Below, in pieces: positions 9,119 to 17,441 of a DNA stretch of 64,000 nt. Each line of letters starts with the position of its first letter. The first letter of the stretch is position 1. The position numbers and the translations under genes were made by a program. Source of the DNA: JACRBR01 sp964371355 (lineage in GTDB: Bacteria > Chloroflexota > Dehalococcoidia > DSTF01 > JACRBR01); contig CAYJMG010000009.1 in NCBI GenBank assembly GCA_964371355.1, positions 1-64,000 on the forward strand. Reading direction: 5' to 3'. The notes beneath the pieces are model-generated. The model was not told the origin of the DNA. It searched no databases and saw nothing but the letters and a program-made list of their open reading frames with translations.

Positions 9119-10186
9119 TCATTCCGCGATGAGCGTCCCCGTCATGGTGCTCGGGTGCGCGTCGCACTGGAAGAAGTAGGTCCCCGCCTCCGGCGCCGTG
9201 AACGTCAGCTCCTGCACGATCGGGCCGTTCTCCAGCTCCGTGCCGGAGATCGGCTGCTCGCCGCTCTGCGCGGCTTCCTCGTTCGGATACAGCGCCCAGT
9301 TGTGCGTCACGCCCTTGTCCTGGTTGTCCACCTTCAGGTGCACCGTGCCGCCCGCCTTCACCGTCATCGTGTCCAGGTCGAACATCACATTCTTCGCCAC
9401 GATGGTGAAGTCCTGCACCTCGCCGGACGGTGTCCCCGCTGGGACCGGTGTTTCGTCGCGCGCGTTCTCTTTCACCCACGCGTCGAACTCCGCCTGCTCC
9501 ACCACCCGTACGGGGATGCTCATGCGCGCGTGGCTCGTCCCGCACAGCTCCGCGCATTGCACCCGCATGTTCGGGTCCATGTCGAAGTCGCCCAGCTTCG
9601 TCGTCTTCAGCGTCACCTTCGTCTCAATCCCCGGCACCGCGTCGATCTTCATCAAGAACGCGGGCACCCAGAACGAGTGCAGCACGTCGCGGCTGGTCAC
9701 GTGGAACATGACCTCAGTCTCGTTTGGCAGCACGATCTCGCGCGCGCTTGGCACGCTCTGGTCGGGATAGCTCACCAACCACGTCCACTGGATGCCGGTC
9801 ACGTTCACGTGCAGTTGGTCCGGCTTCTCTTCGTGGCCCATCACCGCCGCGATGCCCGTGAATCCCGGGTAGACGATGACCACGCCTGTCAGCACCGTCG
9901 TGATCGCGACCCACGTCATCGGGAACCAGCCGCGGCCGTGAAGGGCCGGGCCGTCCTCCTCCGGCATGTGCTGCGACGGCGCCTGGAGGATCACCATGAT
10001 GAGCGCTGCTACCACCATCGTGAACACGGGCACGGCGAAGTACAGGAGCACGTTGAACGCGTGCTCGATCTCCTCGCCCTTGTCGGACCGGGCAGTCGGA
10101 TGCACGTTGAGGAAGATTGCAGCCAGCTCTCCGGCTGCCGTGAGCGCGAGCCAGAGCACGCCGAAGACAAGGACGTTTCGCTTCAT
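9119..10186 (-). CDS. ctaC: Cytochrome c oxidase subunit II with an additional C-terminal cupredoxin domain
   Basis: 355 residues. Three hydrophobic helices lie near residues 5-25, 46-68 and 90-112. The CuA domain follows, with WTW at 134-136, His170 and the binuclear copper motif CAELCGTSHARM (Cys211, Cys215, His219, Met222). After a linker, residues 257-355 form a second cupredoxin with type 1 copper ligands in the usual order: His295 (VTHNW), then Cys341, His344 and Met348 in FQCDAHPSTM. Many bacterial subunit II proteins carry a fused cytochrome c here; this one carries a blue-copper domain, which may pass electrons to CuA. The ATG at 10186 opens the first helix; the frame's earlier 52 codons are not family-like. 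Confidence 0.93.
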   Translation of the reverse strand: MKRNVLVFGVLWLALTAAGELAAIFLNVHPTARSDKGEEIEHAFNVLLYFAVPVFTMVVAALIMVILQAPSQHMPEEDGPALHGRGWFPMTWVAITTVLTGVVIVYPGFTGIAAVMGHEEKPDQLHVNVTGIQWTWLVSYPDQSVPSAREIVLPNETEVMFHVTSRDVLHSFWVPAFLMKIDAVPGIETKVTLKTTKLGDFDMDPNMRVQCAELCGTSHARMSIPVRVVEQAEFDAWVKENARDETPVPAGTPSGEVQDFTIVAKNVMFDLDTMTVKAGGTVHLKVDNQDKGVTHNWALYPNEEAAQSGEQPISGTELENGPIVQELTFTAPEAGTYFFQCDAHPSTMTGTLIAE

Positions 10187-10423
10187 TCGGAGTCCGGTCC
10201 GCCGTCGATCCAAATGGGGCAACAAGAACGGCCTCGCGGCCGCAGGCGTTGCTCCTTCTGGCGGCCCCGCTCCGAGCACGCCGTTGTCGCCGTCACCATT
10301 ACCGATGACGTGAGACCGAAAAAGGGCCGGATGGCCCCCCAATTACCTGGCCAAAGGTCACACCGGCTTCGTCTCTTGAAGCCGTTTCGAAGCGATCACG
10401 CGACGGAGATCCCACACTCGTGA

Positions 10424-10460
10424 CAAACAAACGCACCGCCGGTGTTACGCCGGCGGTGCG
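10424..10460 (-). terminator. Intrinsic terminator of tRNA-Lys
   Basis: Read on the minus strand, an 11-bp perfect stem (CGCACCGCCGG / CCGGCGGTGCG, loop of 7) is followed by TTTGTTTGTC. It begins 11 bases beyond the tRNA-Lys 3' end, so it ends that transcript before the oxidase operon. Confidence 0.88.
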
Positions 10461-10470
10461 TGCGTCATCG

Positions 10471-10546
<76 letters not shown>

Positions 10547-10841
10547 GTCTGCTCACCGTGTCGCAGGTAGCGCGGTCAGTTTATCACGGCGCCAGCGCCC
10601 GACAAGCCACGCGCACCACGAATCTCATCGCCGCGGCGTCGCACCAGGCGCGCGCCGTGCGTGTGGCCACTGATCCTGCCGCGTTGTACCCGCCTCCGCT
10701 GCCCTCCCCGTGGCCGGCCCGCGCGGCGAGGTCGAATCCCCTCGCCAATACGTGCAGGTTTGCCCGACCCCCCACGGTCGCACATAATCCAGAGAGCGCC
10801 GGTTGCTCACCGGCGCCTTCGCTTCTCCGGGGAGTCCTGCT

Positions 10842-11444
10842 GTGACCACCGTCATCGGCCTGACCGGCGGCATCGCCAGTGGCAAATCTGTCGTGAGCCA
10901 GATGCTCGCGGATCACGGCGCGCTCATCATTGACGCCGACAAGGTTGGCCACGAAGCCTACCGGCGCGGCAGCGGCTGTTACGAAGACGTTGTCGACGCC
11001 TTCGGCCCCGATGTCGTCGGCCCCGACGGCGAAATCGACCGCAAGGCGCTCGGCAGCAAGGTCTTCGGCGATCCCGCGCAGAGGAAGCGCCTCGAAGGCA
11101 TCGTCTGGCCGTGGATGCGTCGCACCATGGACGAGCGCCTCGCCCGCATCCGCGCCGAGGGCATGCCCGTCGTCGTCCTCGAGGCGGCCGTCCTCATAGA
11201 GGCCGGCTGGACCCCCATTACCGACCAGGTGTGGGTAGTCATCGTCCCCCCGGCCCTCGCCCGCGAGCGCGTGGTCGCCCGGAACGGCCTCACGCCCGAG
11301 CAGGCGGACGCGCGCATCGCCGCCCAACTGACCAACGACGACCGCATCAAACACGCCCGGGTCGTGATCGAGAATACAGGCACCCTCGACGATCTCCGGA
11401 AGCGTGTCGACGACGAATGGAACGAGCTGGAGGGCCAGCCGTAG
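10842..11444 (+). CDS. coaE: Dephospho-CoA kinase
   Basis: Catalyses the last step of coenzyme A synthesis, ATP-dependent 3'-phosphorylation of dephospho-CoA. The P-loop GLTGGIASGKS is at residues 5-15, followed by the substrate segment IIDADKVGHEAY and the lid region NGLTPEQADARIAAQ near 145. The 200-residue length is normal. The GTG at 10842, eight bases after GGGGAG, is chosen; the in-frame ATG-like codon 13 codons upstream would add a non-family N-terminus. It is followed after about 80 bases by the NorQ-type ATPase gene. Confidence 0.93.
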   Translation: MTTVIGLTGGIASGKSVVSQMLADHGALIIDADKVGHEAYRRGSGCYEDVVDAFGPDVVGPDGEIDRKALGSKVFGDPAQRKRLEGIVWPWMRRTMDERLARIRAEGMPVVVLEAAVLIEAGWTPITDQVWVVIVPPALARERVVARNGLTPEQADARIAAQLTNDDRIKHARVVIENTGTLDDLRKRVDDEWNELEGQP

Positions 11445-11522
11445 AGCAGGCTTTGGTCGCCGCCAAGACGATGAACCGGGTTCCGGGCCGCCGCCCGGAT
11501 GCAAGACGGGAAGGACTGGAAC

Positions 11523-12434
11523 ATGACCACCACGGAGCAGACCGAGGCCGACAACGGCTACCGTGTCTACGCCATCGAGGAGTACCACCCCCACCGCGAG
11601 CCCTACTACGTCCCGCAAGCAGATGAAGTGGAGCTCTTCGAGGCCTCGTTCGCGTCCAAGATCCCTGTGCTCCTCAAAGGCCCCACCGGTTGCGGCAAGA
11701 CACGCTTCGTTGAATACATGGCCTGGAAGCTGGGCCGTCCCCTCACCATCGTGAAGGACAAGGGGAAGTCCGATACGAAGGACACCGGGGCGGTCGAGGC
11801 GCTGCCGCTCGTCACCGTCGCCTGTCACGAAGACCTCACCGCCAGCGACCTCGTCGGCCGCTACCTGCTGGAGGGCGAGTCGACGCGCTGGATCGATGGC
11901 CCCCTTACGCGCGCCGTCAAGGCCGGGGCCATTTGCTACCTCGACGAGGTGGTCGAGGCCCGGAAGGACACTACCGTCCTCATCCACCCTCTCACCGACC
12001 ACCGCCGCATGCTCCCGATCGAGAAGCGCGGCGAACTCATGGAAGCGCGCGAGGGTTTCCTTCTCGTGATCTCCTACAACCCCGGCTATCAGAGCGCCTT
12101 GAAGGACCTGAAGCACAGCACCCGTCAGCGCTTCATCTCGCTGGAGTTCACGCACCCACGCAAGGAGCTTGAGGCGAAGATCATCCAGCACGAGAGCGGC
12201 GTCTCTCCCGAGACCGCCGACGACCTCGCGAAGTTGGGGGAAAAGGTCCGCAACCTGCGAGAGCATGGCCTGAGCGAGGGCGTCAGCACGCGCCTGCTCG
12301 TCTACACTGGCAAGCTCATCCAGCAGGGGATCCCGGCCCGCCGCGCCTGTCAGGTCGGCGTTGTCTGGGCCCTCACCGACGACGCCGACGTCCAGCGCAG
12401 CATCGAGGAAGTCGTCAGCTCGATCTTCGAATGA
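11523..12434 (+). CDS. MoxR-type AAA+ ATPase of the CbbQ/NirQ/NorQ family
   Basis: 303-residue AAA+ ATPase. Walker A is GPTGCGKT near residue 55, Walker B ICYLDEVVEA near 140, and a C-terminal CbbQ_C-like helical region follows (EGVSTRLLVYTGKLI). Relatives (CbbQ, NorQ) act with a vWA-domain partner to remodel or insert metal centres in Rubisco, nitric oxide reductase and other enzymes. No vWA partner (CbbO/NorD) is next to it, so its client is unknown. The ATG at 11523 has a GGAA-type ribosome site; a start eight codons earlier is possible. Confidence 0.82.
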   Translation: MTTTEQTEADNGYRVYAIEEYHPHREPYYVPQADEVELFEASFASKIPVLLKGPTGCGKTRFVEYMAWKLGRPLTIVKDKGKSDTKDTGAVEALPLVTVACHEDLTASDLVGRYLLEGESTRWIDGPLTRAVKAGAICYLDEVVEARKDTTVLIHPLTDHRRMLPIEKRGELMEAREGFLLVISYNPGYQSALKDLKHSTRQRFISLEFTHPRKELEAKIIQHESGVSPETADDLAKLGEKVRNLREHGLSEGVSTRLLVYTGKLIQQGIPARRACQVGVVWALTDDADVQRSIEEVVSSIFE

Positions 12435-12474
12435 TCGACGGTGCTCGTGTCTATGTGCCGCGTACGGCTCCGTC

Positions 12475-12518
12475 GCGTAGCGCAGGTCGCCAGCCTCGCG
12501 CGCTGGATCTCGCTACGC
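12475..12518. repeat. Imperfect two-level inverted repeat in an intergenic gap
   Basis: Outer arms GCGTAGCG (12475-12482) and CGCTACGC (12511-12518) are perfectly complementary, and an inner stem CCAGC/GCTGG (12490-12494, 12502-12506) nests inside. It lies between the NorQ-type gene and the cyclophilin gene. No T-tract follows, so it is not a clear terminator. It contains the same GTAG tetranucleotide as the REP elements described elsewhere, but the palindrome itself differs. Confidence 0.6.
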
Positions 12519-12616
12519 GCAACATGTGCTACCACGAGGTTGTCCATCGTCCCCGTGACCTGCCCACTAACCAACGTCTGCTATCGTATTCCATGCACCC
12601 GAGGAGGAGTCCACGT

Positions 12617-13372
12617 ATGAAATGGGTAGCGATCGCCATCACGGCAATCGCCATGACACTGGCCGCGTGCGGTGGTGGGGACGGCCAGGACGACGACAAG
12701 AGCGACGCGTCGAACACCCCCGCCGACGCTTCCGGCGCGACCGTCACGAGCACGAGCGGCGCCGCCGCTGCCACCACGCCCGCGGACGGCAGTACGCAGG
12801 CGGCGAGCACGGCCGTCCCATCCGGACAGGCGCCCGCCTCCGCGACCACACAGACAGGAGATGCCGCCACGAAGACCTACGACAAGAAGCCCGACCTCAC
12901 CATCGACACCGGCAAGAAGTACGTCGCCACCATCAAGATGGACGTCGGCGACATCAAGATCGAACTCTACCCGAGTGAAGCGCCCGAGACGGTGAACAGC
13001 TTCATCTTCCTGGCCCGTGACGGCTACTTCGACGGCCTCACCTTCCACCGCGTCATCCCGGGCTTCGTCGCGCAGGGTGGCGACCCCACGGGTACCGGCC
13101 GGGGCGGGCCCGGCTATACGATTCCCGACGAAGTGAACGACCACAAGTTCATCGACGGCGCCGTCGGCATGGCCAAGACGTCCGCCCCGGACTCCGCCGG
13201 CAGCCAGTTCTTTATCTGCTACGCACCTCAACCCAACCTGGACGGCGCATATACCGTCTTCGGCCAGGTCGTCGAAGGCCGCGACGTGCTCGACAAGATC
13301 GACCCCCGCGACCCCGCCCGCGGCGGCCCCTCCGGCACCGTCATCAACACCATCGAGATCGAGGAAGAGTGA
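12617..13372 (+). CDS. Secreted cyclophilin-type peptidyl-prolyl isomerase (lipoprotein)
   Basis: 251-residue lipoprotein. The signal peptide ends in the lipobox LAAC (Cys at about residue 16), then an Asp/Thr/Ala/Ser-rich linker of about 65 residues leads to a cyclophilin domain from about residue 90. Active-site segments are present: FHRVIPGFVAQGGDPTGTG and GAVGMAKTSAPDSAGSQFFIC, although the second has 'GMAK' in place of the usual 'GMAN/GMAR'. It should catalyse proline isomerisation in exported proteins on the outer face of the membrane. GAGGAGGA directly precedes the chosen ATG; the longer frame upstream is not signal-like. Confidence 0.92.
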   Translation: MKWVAIAITAIAMTLAACGGGDGQDDDKSDASNTPADASGATVTSTSGAAAATTPADGSTQAASTAVPSGQAPASATTQTGDAATKTYDKKPDLTIDTGKKYVATIKMDVGDIKIELYPSEAPETVNSFIFLARDGYFDGLTFHRVIPGFVAQGGDPTGTGRGGPGYTIPDEVNDHKFIDGAVGMAKTSAPDSAGSQFFICYAPQPNLDGAYTVFGQVVEGRDVLDKIDPRDPARGGPSGTVINTIEIEEE

Positions 13373-13887
13373 TCGCGTTGCGCCTCCCCGGCCATCTCAG
13401 GCTCGGCTTCGCGTTCCTGGCGGTCGCGATGCTGGCACTCGCGGCCGCGTGTGGCGAAGGTGACGACGTACCCGACACCGTGAAGCTCGCCGGCACGGTC
13501 ATCCCGACGGCGACGCCCGAGCCGACACCCATCCCCGTTTGCGATCCGCCGGTCGCCCTGCCCGTACCGGCCAACTTCCCGCCCGAGGTGCGTTTGCCGC
13601 TGACCATCGTCGTGTGGAAGGTCATCACCTCGCCGCACCTGCGCCTCGAGGGCCGGGTCCGCGATCCCAACGTCGACAGCTCCGCGGCCCAGCAGGCCGT
13701 CGATATCGGTATCGTCGCCGCGCTCCGGTTCGAGGGCTTCGAGATCGGCGATGAGCCCGGCCCCAACGGCGGATATGTATTCCACAAGGACAACGGCGGC
13801 CGAACGGGCGAGTACCTGGGCGTCCCCATCCCCGAGTGCCCCGGCCAGGTCGAGATGATCTACGAGATCTACTGGATTACAGACTGA
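13369..13887 (+). CDS. Hypothetical lipoprotein
   Basis: 172 residues with a GTG start overlapping the stop of the cyclophilin gene (GTGA), so the two are probably translationally coupled. A signal peptide ends in the lipobox LAAAC; a Thr/Pro linker (PTATPEPTPIP) follows, then a folded domain of about 115 residues with two cysteines (CDPP and PECPG) that could form a disulfide. I do not recognise the domain. Coupling suggests joint production with the isomerase at the cell surface. Confidence 0.75.
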   Translation: MIALRLPGHLRLGFAFLAVAMLALAAACGEGDDVPDTVKLAGTVIPTATPEPTPIPVCDPPVALPVPANFPPEVRLPLTIVVWKVITSPHLRLEGRVRDPNVDSSAAQQAVDIGIVAALRFEGFEIGDEPGPNGGYVFHKDNGGRTGEYLGVPIPECPGQVEMIYEIYWITD

Positions 13888-13901
13888 CCCCGTCCCGGCC
13901 C

Positions 13902-14837
13902 TCATTGGCGCACGAACAGCCCCTTCATCGCGCGCAACATGCGCGTGCTCACGGGCGGCAGCGGCTCCGGCGGGTTGATCTCGGCCTCGTACGCGCCCGC
14001 GTGATACTCGCCCAGGGTCGCCACCAGCTCTCCGCCGATCAGCAGGATGTTCGAGGCCAGAAACATGTAGAAGAGGAAGATCAGCAGGCCCGCCAGCGAG
14101 CCGTACACCAGGTCGAAGCTGTTGAAGTTCGCGATGTAGAACGCGAAGGAGTTCTTCAGGACTTCGAACAGCAACGTCCCCAGCACCGCGCCTGGAAGCA
14201 CGTCGCGCCACCGCGGGTGTGCTGCCGGTACGATCCTGTACAGCAACGCGAACGCTGCGTACGTCAGCAGCGCCGGGCCGACGATGCCCGGCAGCTCCCA
14301 AAGGTTGTTGTCGCTCGCCAGCGGTCCCACGTGCCGGGCGCTCACCTCGCGCACCGTCCGCACGAAACCCGTCAGCACGATCGACCCGAGCAGCACGACC
14401 GACACTACGCCCACCTGCAGCAGGTCGATGAGCTTCCCCTGCGCCCACGGCCGGTGCTCCGCCGTCCCCCACACCGTGTTCAGTGCCCGCCGGATCGATG
14501 CGAACACCGCCAGCGACGCCCACAACGTCACGAACAGACCGATGACGGCCACCGTCGCGCTCACATCCTGCACCTGCGCGACCACGTCCGTCACCGACTC
14601 TCGCCCCTCAGGATCGCTCAGCGGGAGGATCTCGAGCACCCAGTCCACGACCTGGTTCCGCACATCCTCACCGTTGAAGAACAACCCCAGCATTGCGATC
14701 GAAAAGATCGCCAGCGGCGCGATCGAGAACAGCGTGTAGTACGTGATCGCCGCCGCCTGCTGCGTGCAATTGTCCTTGGCGAATCCCAACAACGTGTGCT
14801 TCGTGAGGACCCAGAGCCGGATGAACATCGCGCCCAT
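13902..14837 (-). CDS. YihY/BrkB family membrane protein
   Basis: 311-residue inner-membrane protein with six or more hydrophobic helices. Members are often annotated 'ribonuclease BN' by an old error, but they are membrane proteins of unsettled role. Family segments are the N-terminal AAAITYYTLFSIAPLAIFSIA, FASIRRALNTVWG and YGSLAGLLIFLFYMFLASNILLIGGEL. The ATG at 14837 (a second at 14828) begins the family region; the frame further upstream overlaps proB on the other strand and is discarded. It is divergent from proB. Confidence 0.85.
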   Translation of the reverse strand: MGAMFIRLWVLTKHTLLGFAKDNCTQQAAAITYYTLFSIAPLAIFSIAMLGLFFNGEDVRNQVVDWVLEILPLSDPEGRESVTDVVAQVQDVSATVAVIGLFVTLWASLAVFASIRRALNTVWGTAEHRPWAQGKLIDLLQVGVVSVVLLGSIVLTGFVRTVREVSARHVGPLASDNNLWELPGIVGPALLTYAAFALLYRIVPAAHPRWRDVLPGAVLGTLLFEVLKNSFAFYIANFNSFDLVYGSLAGLLIFLFYMFLASNILLIGGELVATLGEYHAGAYEAEINPPEPLPPVSTRMLRAMKGLFVRQ

Positions 14838-14886
14838 TGTAGGCAACGCGGCGCCGCATGTCGGCCGGACGGCGGGCCTCGCCGGG

Positions 14887-14892
14887 TATAAT
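14887..14892 (+). promoter_or_regulatory. Candidate -10 element of proB
   Basis: A perfect TATAAT lies 37 bases before the proB start in the gap between divergent yihY and proB. No clear -35 hexamer is seen at 17 bases, so this rests on the -10 alone. Confidence 0.45.
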
Positions 14893-14928
14893 CTCGCGAA
14901 TTCAGCTACGCCGGAGCCCGTGCCGCCC

Positions 14929-16062
14929 ATGCCCAAGAGACAACCCGCGCGCAAGTACCGCCGCGTCGTGGCGAAGTTCGGCACCAACCTGCTCACCGCC
15001 GGTACCGACCGCCTGCACTCCGCCACCATGTCCGCCCTGGCGGGCCAGGCCGCCGCCCTCATCGGGCAGGGCTGCGAGGTCGTCATCGTGTCCTCCGGCG
15101 CCATCGCCGCCGGCCGCGAGCGCCTCGATCGCGGCGGGCCCCGGCGCGACGTGCCCTTCCGCCAGGCCCTGGCCGCCGTCGGACAGGCGCGGCTCATGCA
15201 CCTGTACGACCGCCTCTTCGCCCGCCACAAGCTGGTCGTGGCCCAGACGCTTCTCTCCAAGCGTGACCTCCACGACCGCATCGGCTACCTCAACGCTCGC
15301 AACACGCTCCTTGGCCTGCTCGAGCTGGGCGTCGTCCCCATCGTCAACGAAAACGACGCCGTCGCCATCGACGAGATCGCCGGCGCCCGCATCGGCGACA
15401 ACGACAACCTCTCGGCGCTCGTCGCCAACCTCATCGACGCCGACCTCCTCGTCCTCCTCACGGATACTGGCGGCCTGCACACCGCCGACCCCGGGAAGAC
15501 GAAGACCGCGAAGCTCATCGAGCGTGTCGACCGCATCACGAAGGAGATCGAGCAGATCGCCGGCGGCAGCGAGAGCGGCCGCGGCACGGGCGGCATGATC
15601 ACCAAGCTCCAGGCCGCGAAGCTCGCCACCAGCGGCGGCTCCGACGTCTACGTCGCCAGCGGCCACGACTCAGACGTGCTCGTACGTCTGGCCAACGGCG
15701 AGCACGTCGGCACGCTGTTCCCCGCGCATCGCAGCCGCGTCGAGAGCCGCAAGCGCTGGATGCTCTCCGGCCTCGCGACGCGGGGCGCGATCGTCGTAGA
15801 TGCCGGCGCCGGGACCGCGCTCATCGAGCGGAAGAAAAGCCTGCTTCCGGCGGGCGTCCAGGCTGTCCAGGGCGCCTTCAAGCGCGGCGACAGCGTCAAC
15901 ATCGTCCTGCCCGACGGTCGCCCCATCGCCTGCGGCATCACCAACTACGGGGACGAAGAGGTCGCCGCCATCCGCGGCCTCCGCTCAGACCGCATCACCG
16001 AGGTACTGGGCTACCAGTACGGCGCCGAAGTTGTCCACCGCAACAACCTCGTCGTGCTGTGA
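14929..16062 (+). CDS. proB: Glutamate 5-kinase
   Basis: Phosphorylates glutamate in the first step of proline synthesis. The amino acid kinase domain shows VAKFGTNLLT near residue 16, VSSGAIAAGRERL near 55, VPIVNENDAVA near 135 and GTGGMITKLQAAKLA near 210. Residues from about 275 form a PUA domain (GALKRGDSVNIV-like segment FKRGDSVNIVLPDG), as in the full-length 370-residue enzymes. The ATG at 14929 is chosen because the preceding 62 in-frame codons run through the yihY promoter region and are not conserved. proA is not adjacent. Confidence 0.94.
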   Translation: MPKRQPARKYRRVVAKFGTNLLTAGTDRLHSATMSALAGQAAALIGQGCEVVIVSSGAIAAGRERLDRGGPRRDVPFRQALAAVGQARLMHLYDRLFARHKLVVAQTLLSKRDLHDRIGYLNARNTLLGLLELGVVPIVNENDAVAIDEIAGARIGDNDNLSALVANLIDADLLVLLTDTGGLHTADPGKTKTAKLIERVDRITKEIEQIAGGSESGRGTGGMITKLQAAKLATSGGSDVYVASGHDSDVLVRLANGEHVGTLFPAHRSRVESRKRWMLSGLATRGAIVVDAGAGTALIERKKSLLPAGVQAVQGAFKRGDSVNIVLPDGRPIACGITNYGDEEVAAIRGLRSDRITEVLGYQYGAEVVHRNNLVVL

Positions 16063-16086
16063 ATCCGTCCCTGCTAGGCTGATCCC

Positions 16087-16818
16087 GTGACAGCACCGCC
16101 CGTCCTTTACGAGAAGTCGCCCGCCGGCATCGCCCGGGTCACACTGAACCGCCCGGCCGTCCTCAACGCGATGAACCTCAAGGTCCGTGATCTCCTCTGG
16201 TCGATCATGCTCGCCGTCCGCGACGACCCGGAGGTCCTCGTCGCCGTCTTCCACGGCGCGGGCGACCGCGCCTTCTCCGCCGGAGCCGATATCAGCGAGT
16301 TCGGCACCGCGCCGTCAATCGTCGATGCCCGCCGTGCCCGCCGTGAGCGCGACGTGTGGGGGATGATGCTCCAGGTCACCAAGCCGCTCGTCGCCGCTAT
16401 CCACGGCTTCGCCTACGGCGCCGGCTGCGAGCTTAGCCTCTTGTGTGACATCCGCATCGCTTCCGACGATGCCACCTTCGCCCTCCCCGAGGTCACGCTC
16501 GGCTACATCCCTTCCGCCGGCGGCACCCAGACCCTCCCCCGGACGGTACCTCCCGGCCTCGCCCGCGAGATGATCTACAACGGCCAGCCCATCAGCGCGG
16601 AACGCGCGCTGGCCGCGGGCCTCGTCCACCGCGTCGTCGCGCACAGCCGCCTGCGCGACGACGCCGAAGCCGTAGCCCGAAAGCTTGCGGCCATGCCCCA
16701 GCCCGCACTCCGCGCCGCGAAAGAGGCCATGCTCCGCGGCGAGGGCCTGCCGCTCGAGCCGGCGCTGGCGCTCGAACGAGCGATCTCCGCGCGCGTTGCC
16801 GCTGGAGCAGCGCGATGA
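16087..16818 (+). CDS. Enoyl-CoA hydratase/isomerase family protein
   Basis: 243-residue crotonase-fold protein acting on acyl-CoA thioesters. Features in order: LNRPAVLNAMN, the oxyanion-hole segment AFSAGADISEF, GFAYGAGCELSLLCD with the first catalytic Glu, and FALPEVTLGYIPSAGGTQTLPR with the second. Both glutamates needed for hydration are therefore present. The C-terminus is shorter than in FadB-type fusions. It starts at GTG, 24 bases after proB, and its last codons overlap the next gene (ATGA). Confidence 0.9.
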   Translation: MTAPPVLYEKSPAGIARVTLNRPAVLNAMNLKVRDLLWSIMLAVRDDPEVLVAVFHGAGDRAFSAGADISEFGTAPSIVDARRARRERDVWGMMLQVTKPLVAAIHGFAYGAGCELSLLCDIRIASDDATFALPEVTLGYIPSAGGTQTLPRTVPPGLAREMIYNGQPISAERALAAGLVHRVVAHSRLRDDAEAVARKLAAMPQPALRAAKEAMLRGEGLPLEPALALERAISARVAAGAAR

Positions 16819-17435
16819 CGCAGCGGCCCGCTGACGCCGACGTCGCCGTCGACGCTGACGCCGAGCCCGCGTCGCCGGGTCGCCGGATCCCGGGCTGTGG
16901 CGGCGGTTGCCTGCTGCGCGGCCTCGCGGCCCTCGCGGTGCTCATCGTGCTCGGTGTCGCGATCGGTCTCATCTTCGACCAGGGCGAGAACGCGAAGCAG
17001 CCCACACGCCAGTACAACGCTGGCCCCGCCGCCGAGTACAAGGTCGGCGACGTCAACCAGTTCGACCTGCAGCACGTCTTCCTCGTGCGGCTGCCCGATG
17101 GCGAGTTCCTCGCCTTCTACGACAAGTCGTCACGTCAGCAGGAGCTTGGCGGCTCGTGCCGGCTCCAGTACGACGAGATCGCCGGCGTAGGCACGCTCGA
17201 GCCCATCACCGGCCTGGGCGGCGCCTTTGTCGAGGAGTGCGAGGGGTCGCGCGCCGTCTGGCGCGTTGACGGCAAGTTCGCCTTCGGCAACGGCTACGGC
17301 GATCTCGACCGTTACAACGTCTCCATCGATGGCGCGGGCGACGTCATCATCGATCTCAGCTCGCGCACCTGCACGCGCAGCAGGGGCGTCCCGGGCATCG
17401 AGCCGTTCGAGATCCGCACATGCGGTCCGCCGTGA
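16815..17435 (+). CDS. Membrane-anchored protein with a degenerate Rieske-like domain
   Basis: 206 residues. A short cytoplasmic N-terminus holds a Cys-Gly cluster (GCGGGC), one hydrophobic helix follows (about 33-54), and the rest is predicted outside. Residues about 75-182 follow the layout of a Rieske [2Fe-2S] domain: GSCRLQYDE where a C-x-H motif is expected, then ECEGSRAVWRVDGKF and GDLDRYNVSIDG..GDVIIDL, which match the region after CPCHGS in real Rieske proteins. Both histidine ligands are missing (Leu and Glu instead) and one cysteine ligand is lost. It overlaps the enoyl-CoA hydratase stop by ATGA. The Rieske relation is my inference from pattern only. Confidence 0.6.
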   Translation: MTQRPADADVAVDADAEPASPGRRIPGCGGGCLLRGLAALAVLIVLGVAIGLIFDQGENAKQPTRQYNAGPAAEYKVGDVNQFDLQHVFLVRLPDGEFLAFYDKSSRQQELGGSCRLQYDEIAGVGTLEPITGLGGAFVEECEGSRAVWRVDGKFAFGNGYGDLDRYNVSIDGAGDVIIDLSSRTCTRSRGVPGIEPFEIRTCGPP

Positions 17436-17441
17436 TCCCGG

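Noticed and set aside
10584..12266. 560-codon open frame opposite coaE and the NorQ-type gene
   Set aside because: Both sense genes have catalytic motifs; the antisense frame has none.
12431..12616. Longer N-terminus for the cyclophilin lipoprotein
   Set aside because: A typical lipoprotein signal begins at 12617 right after a strong ribosome site.
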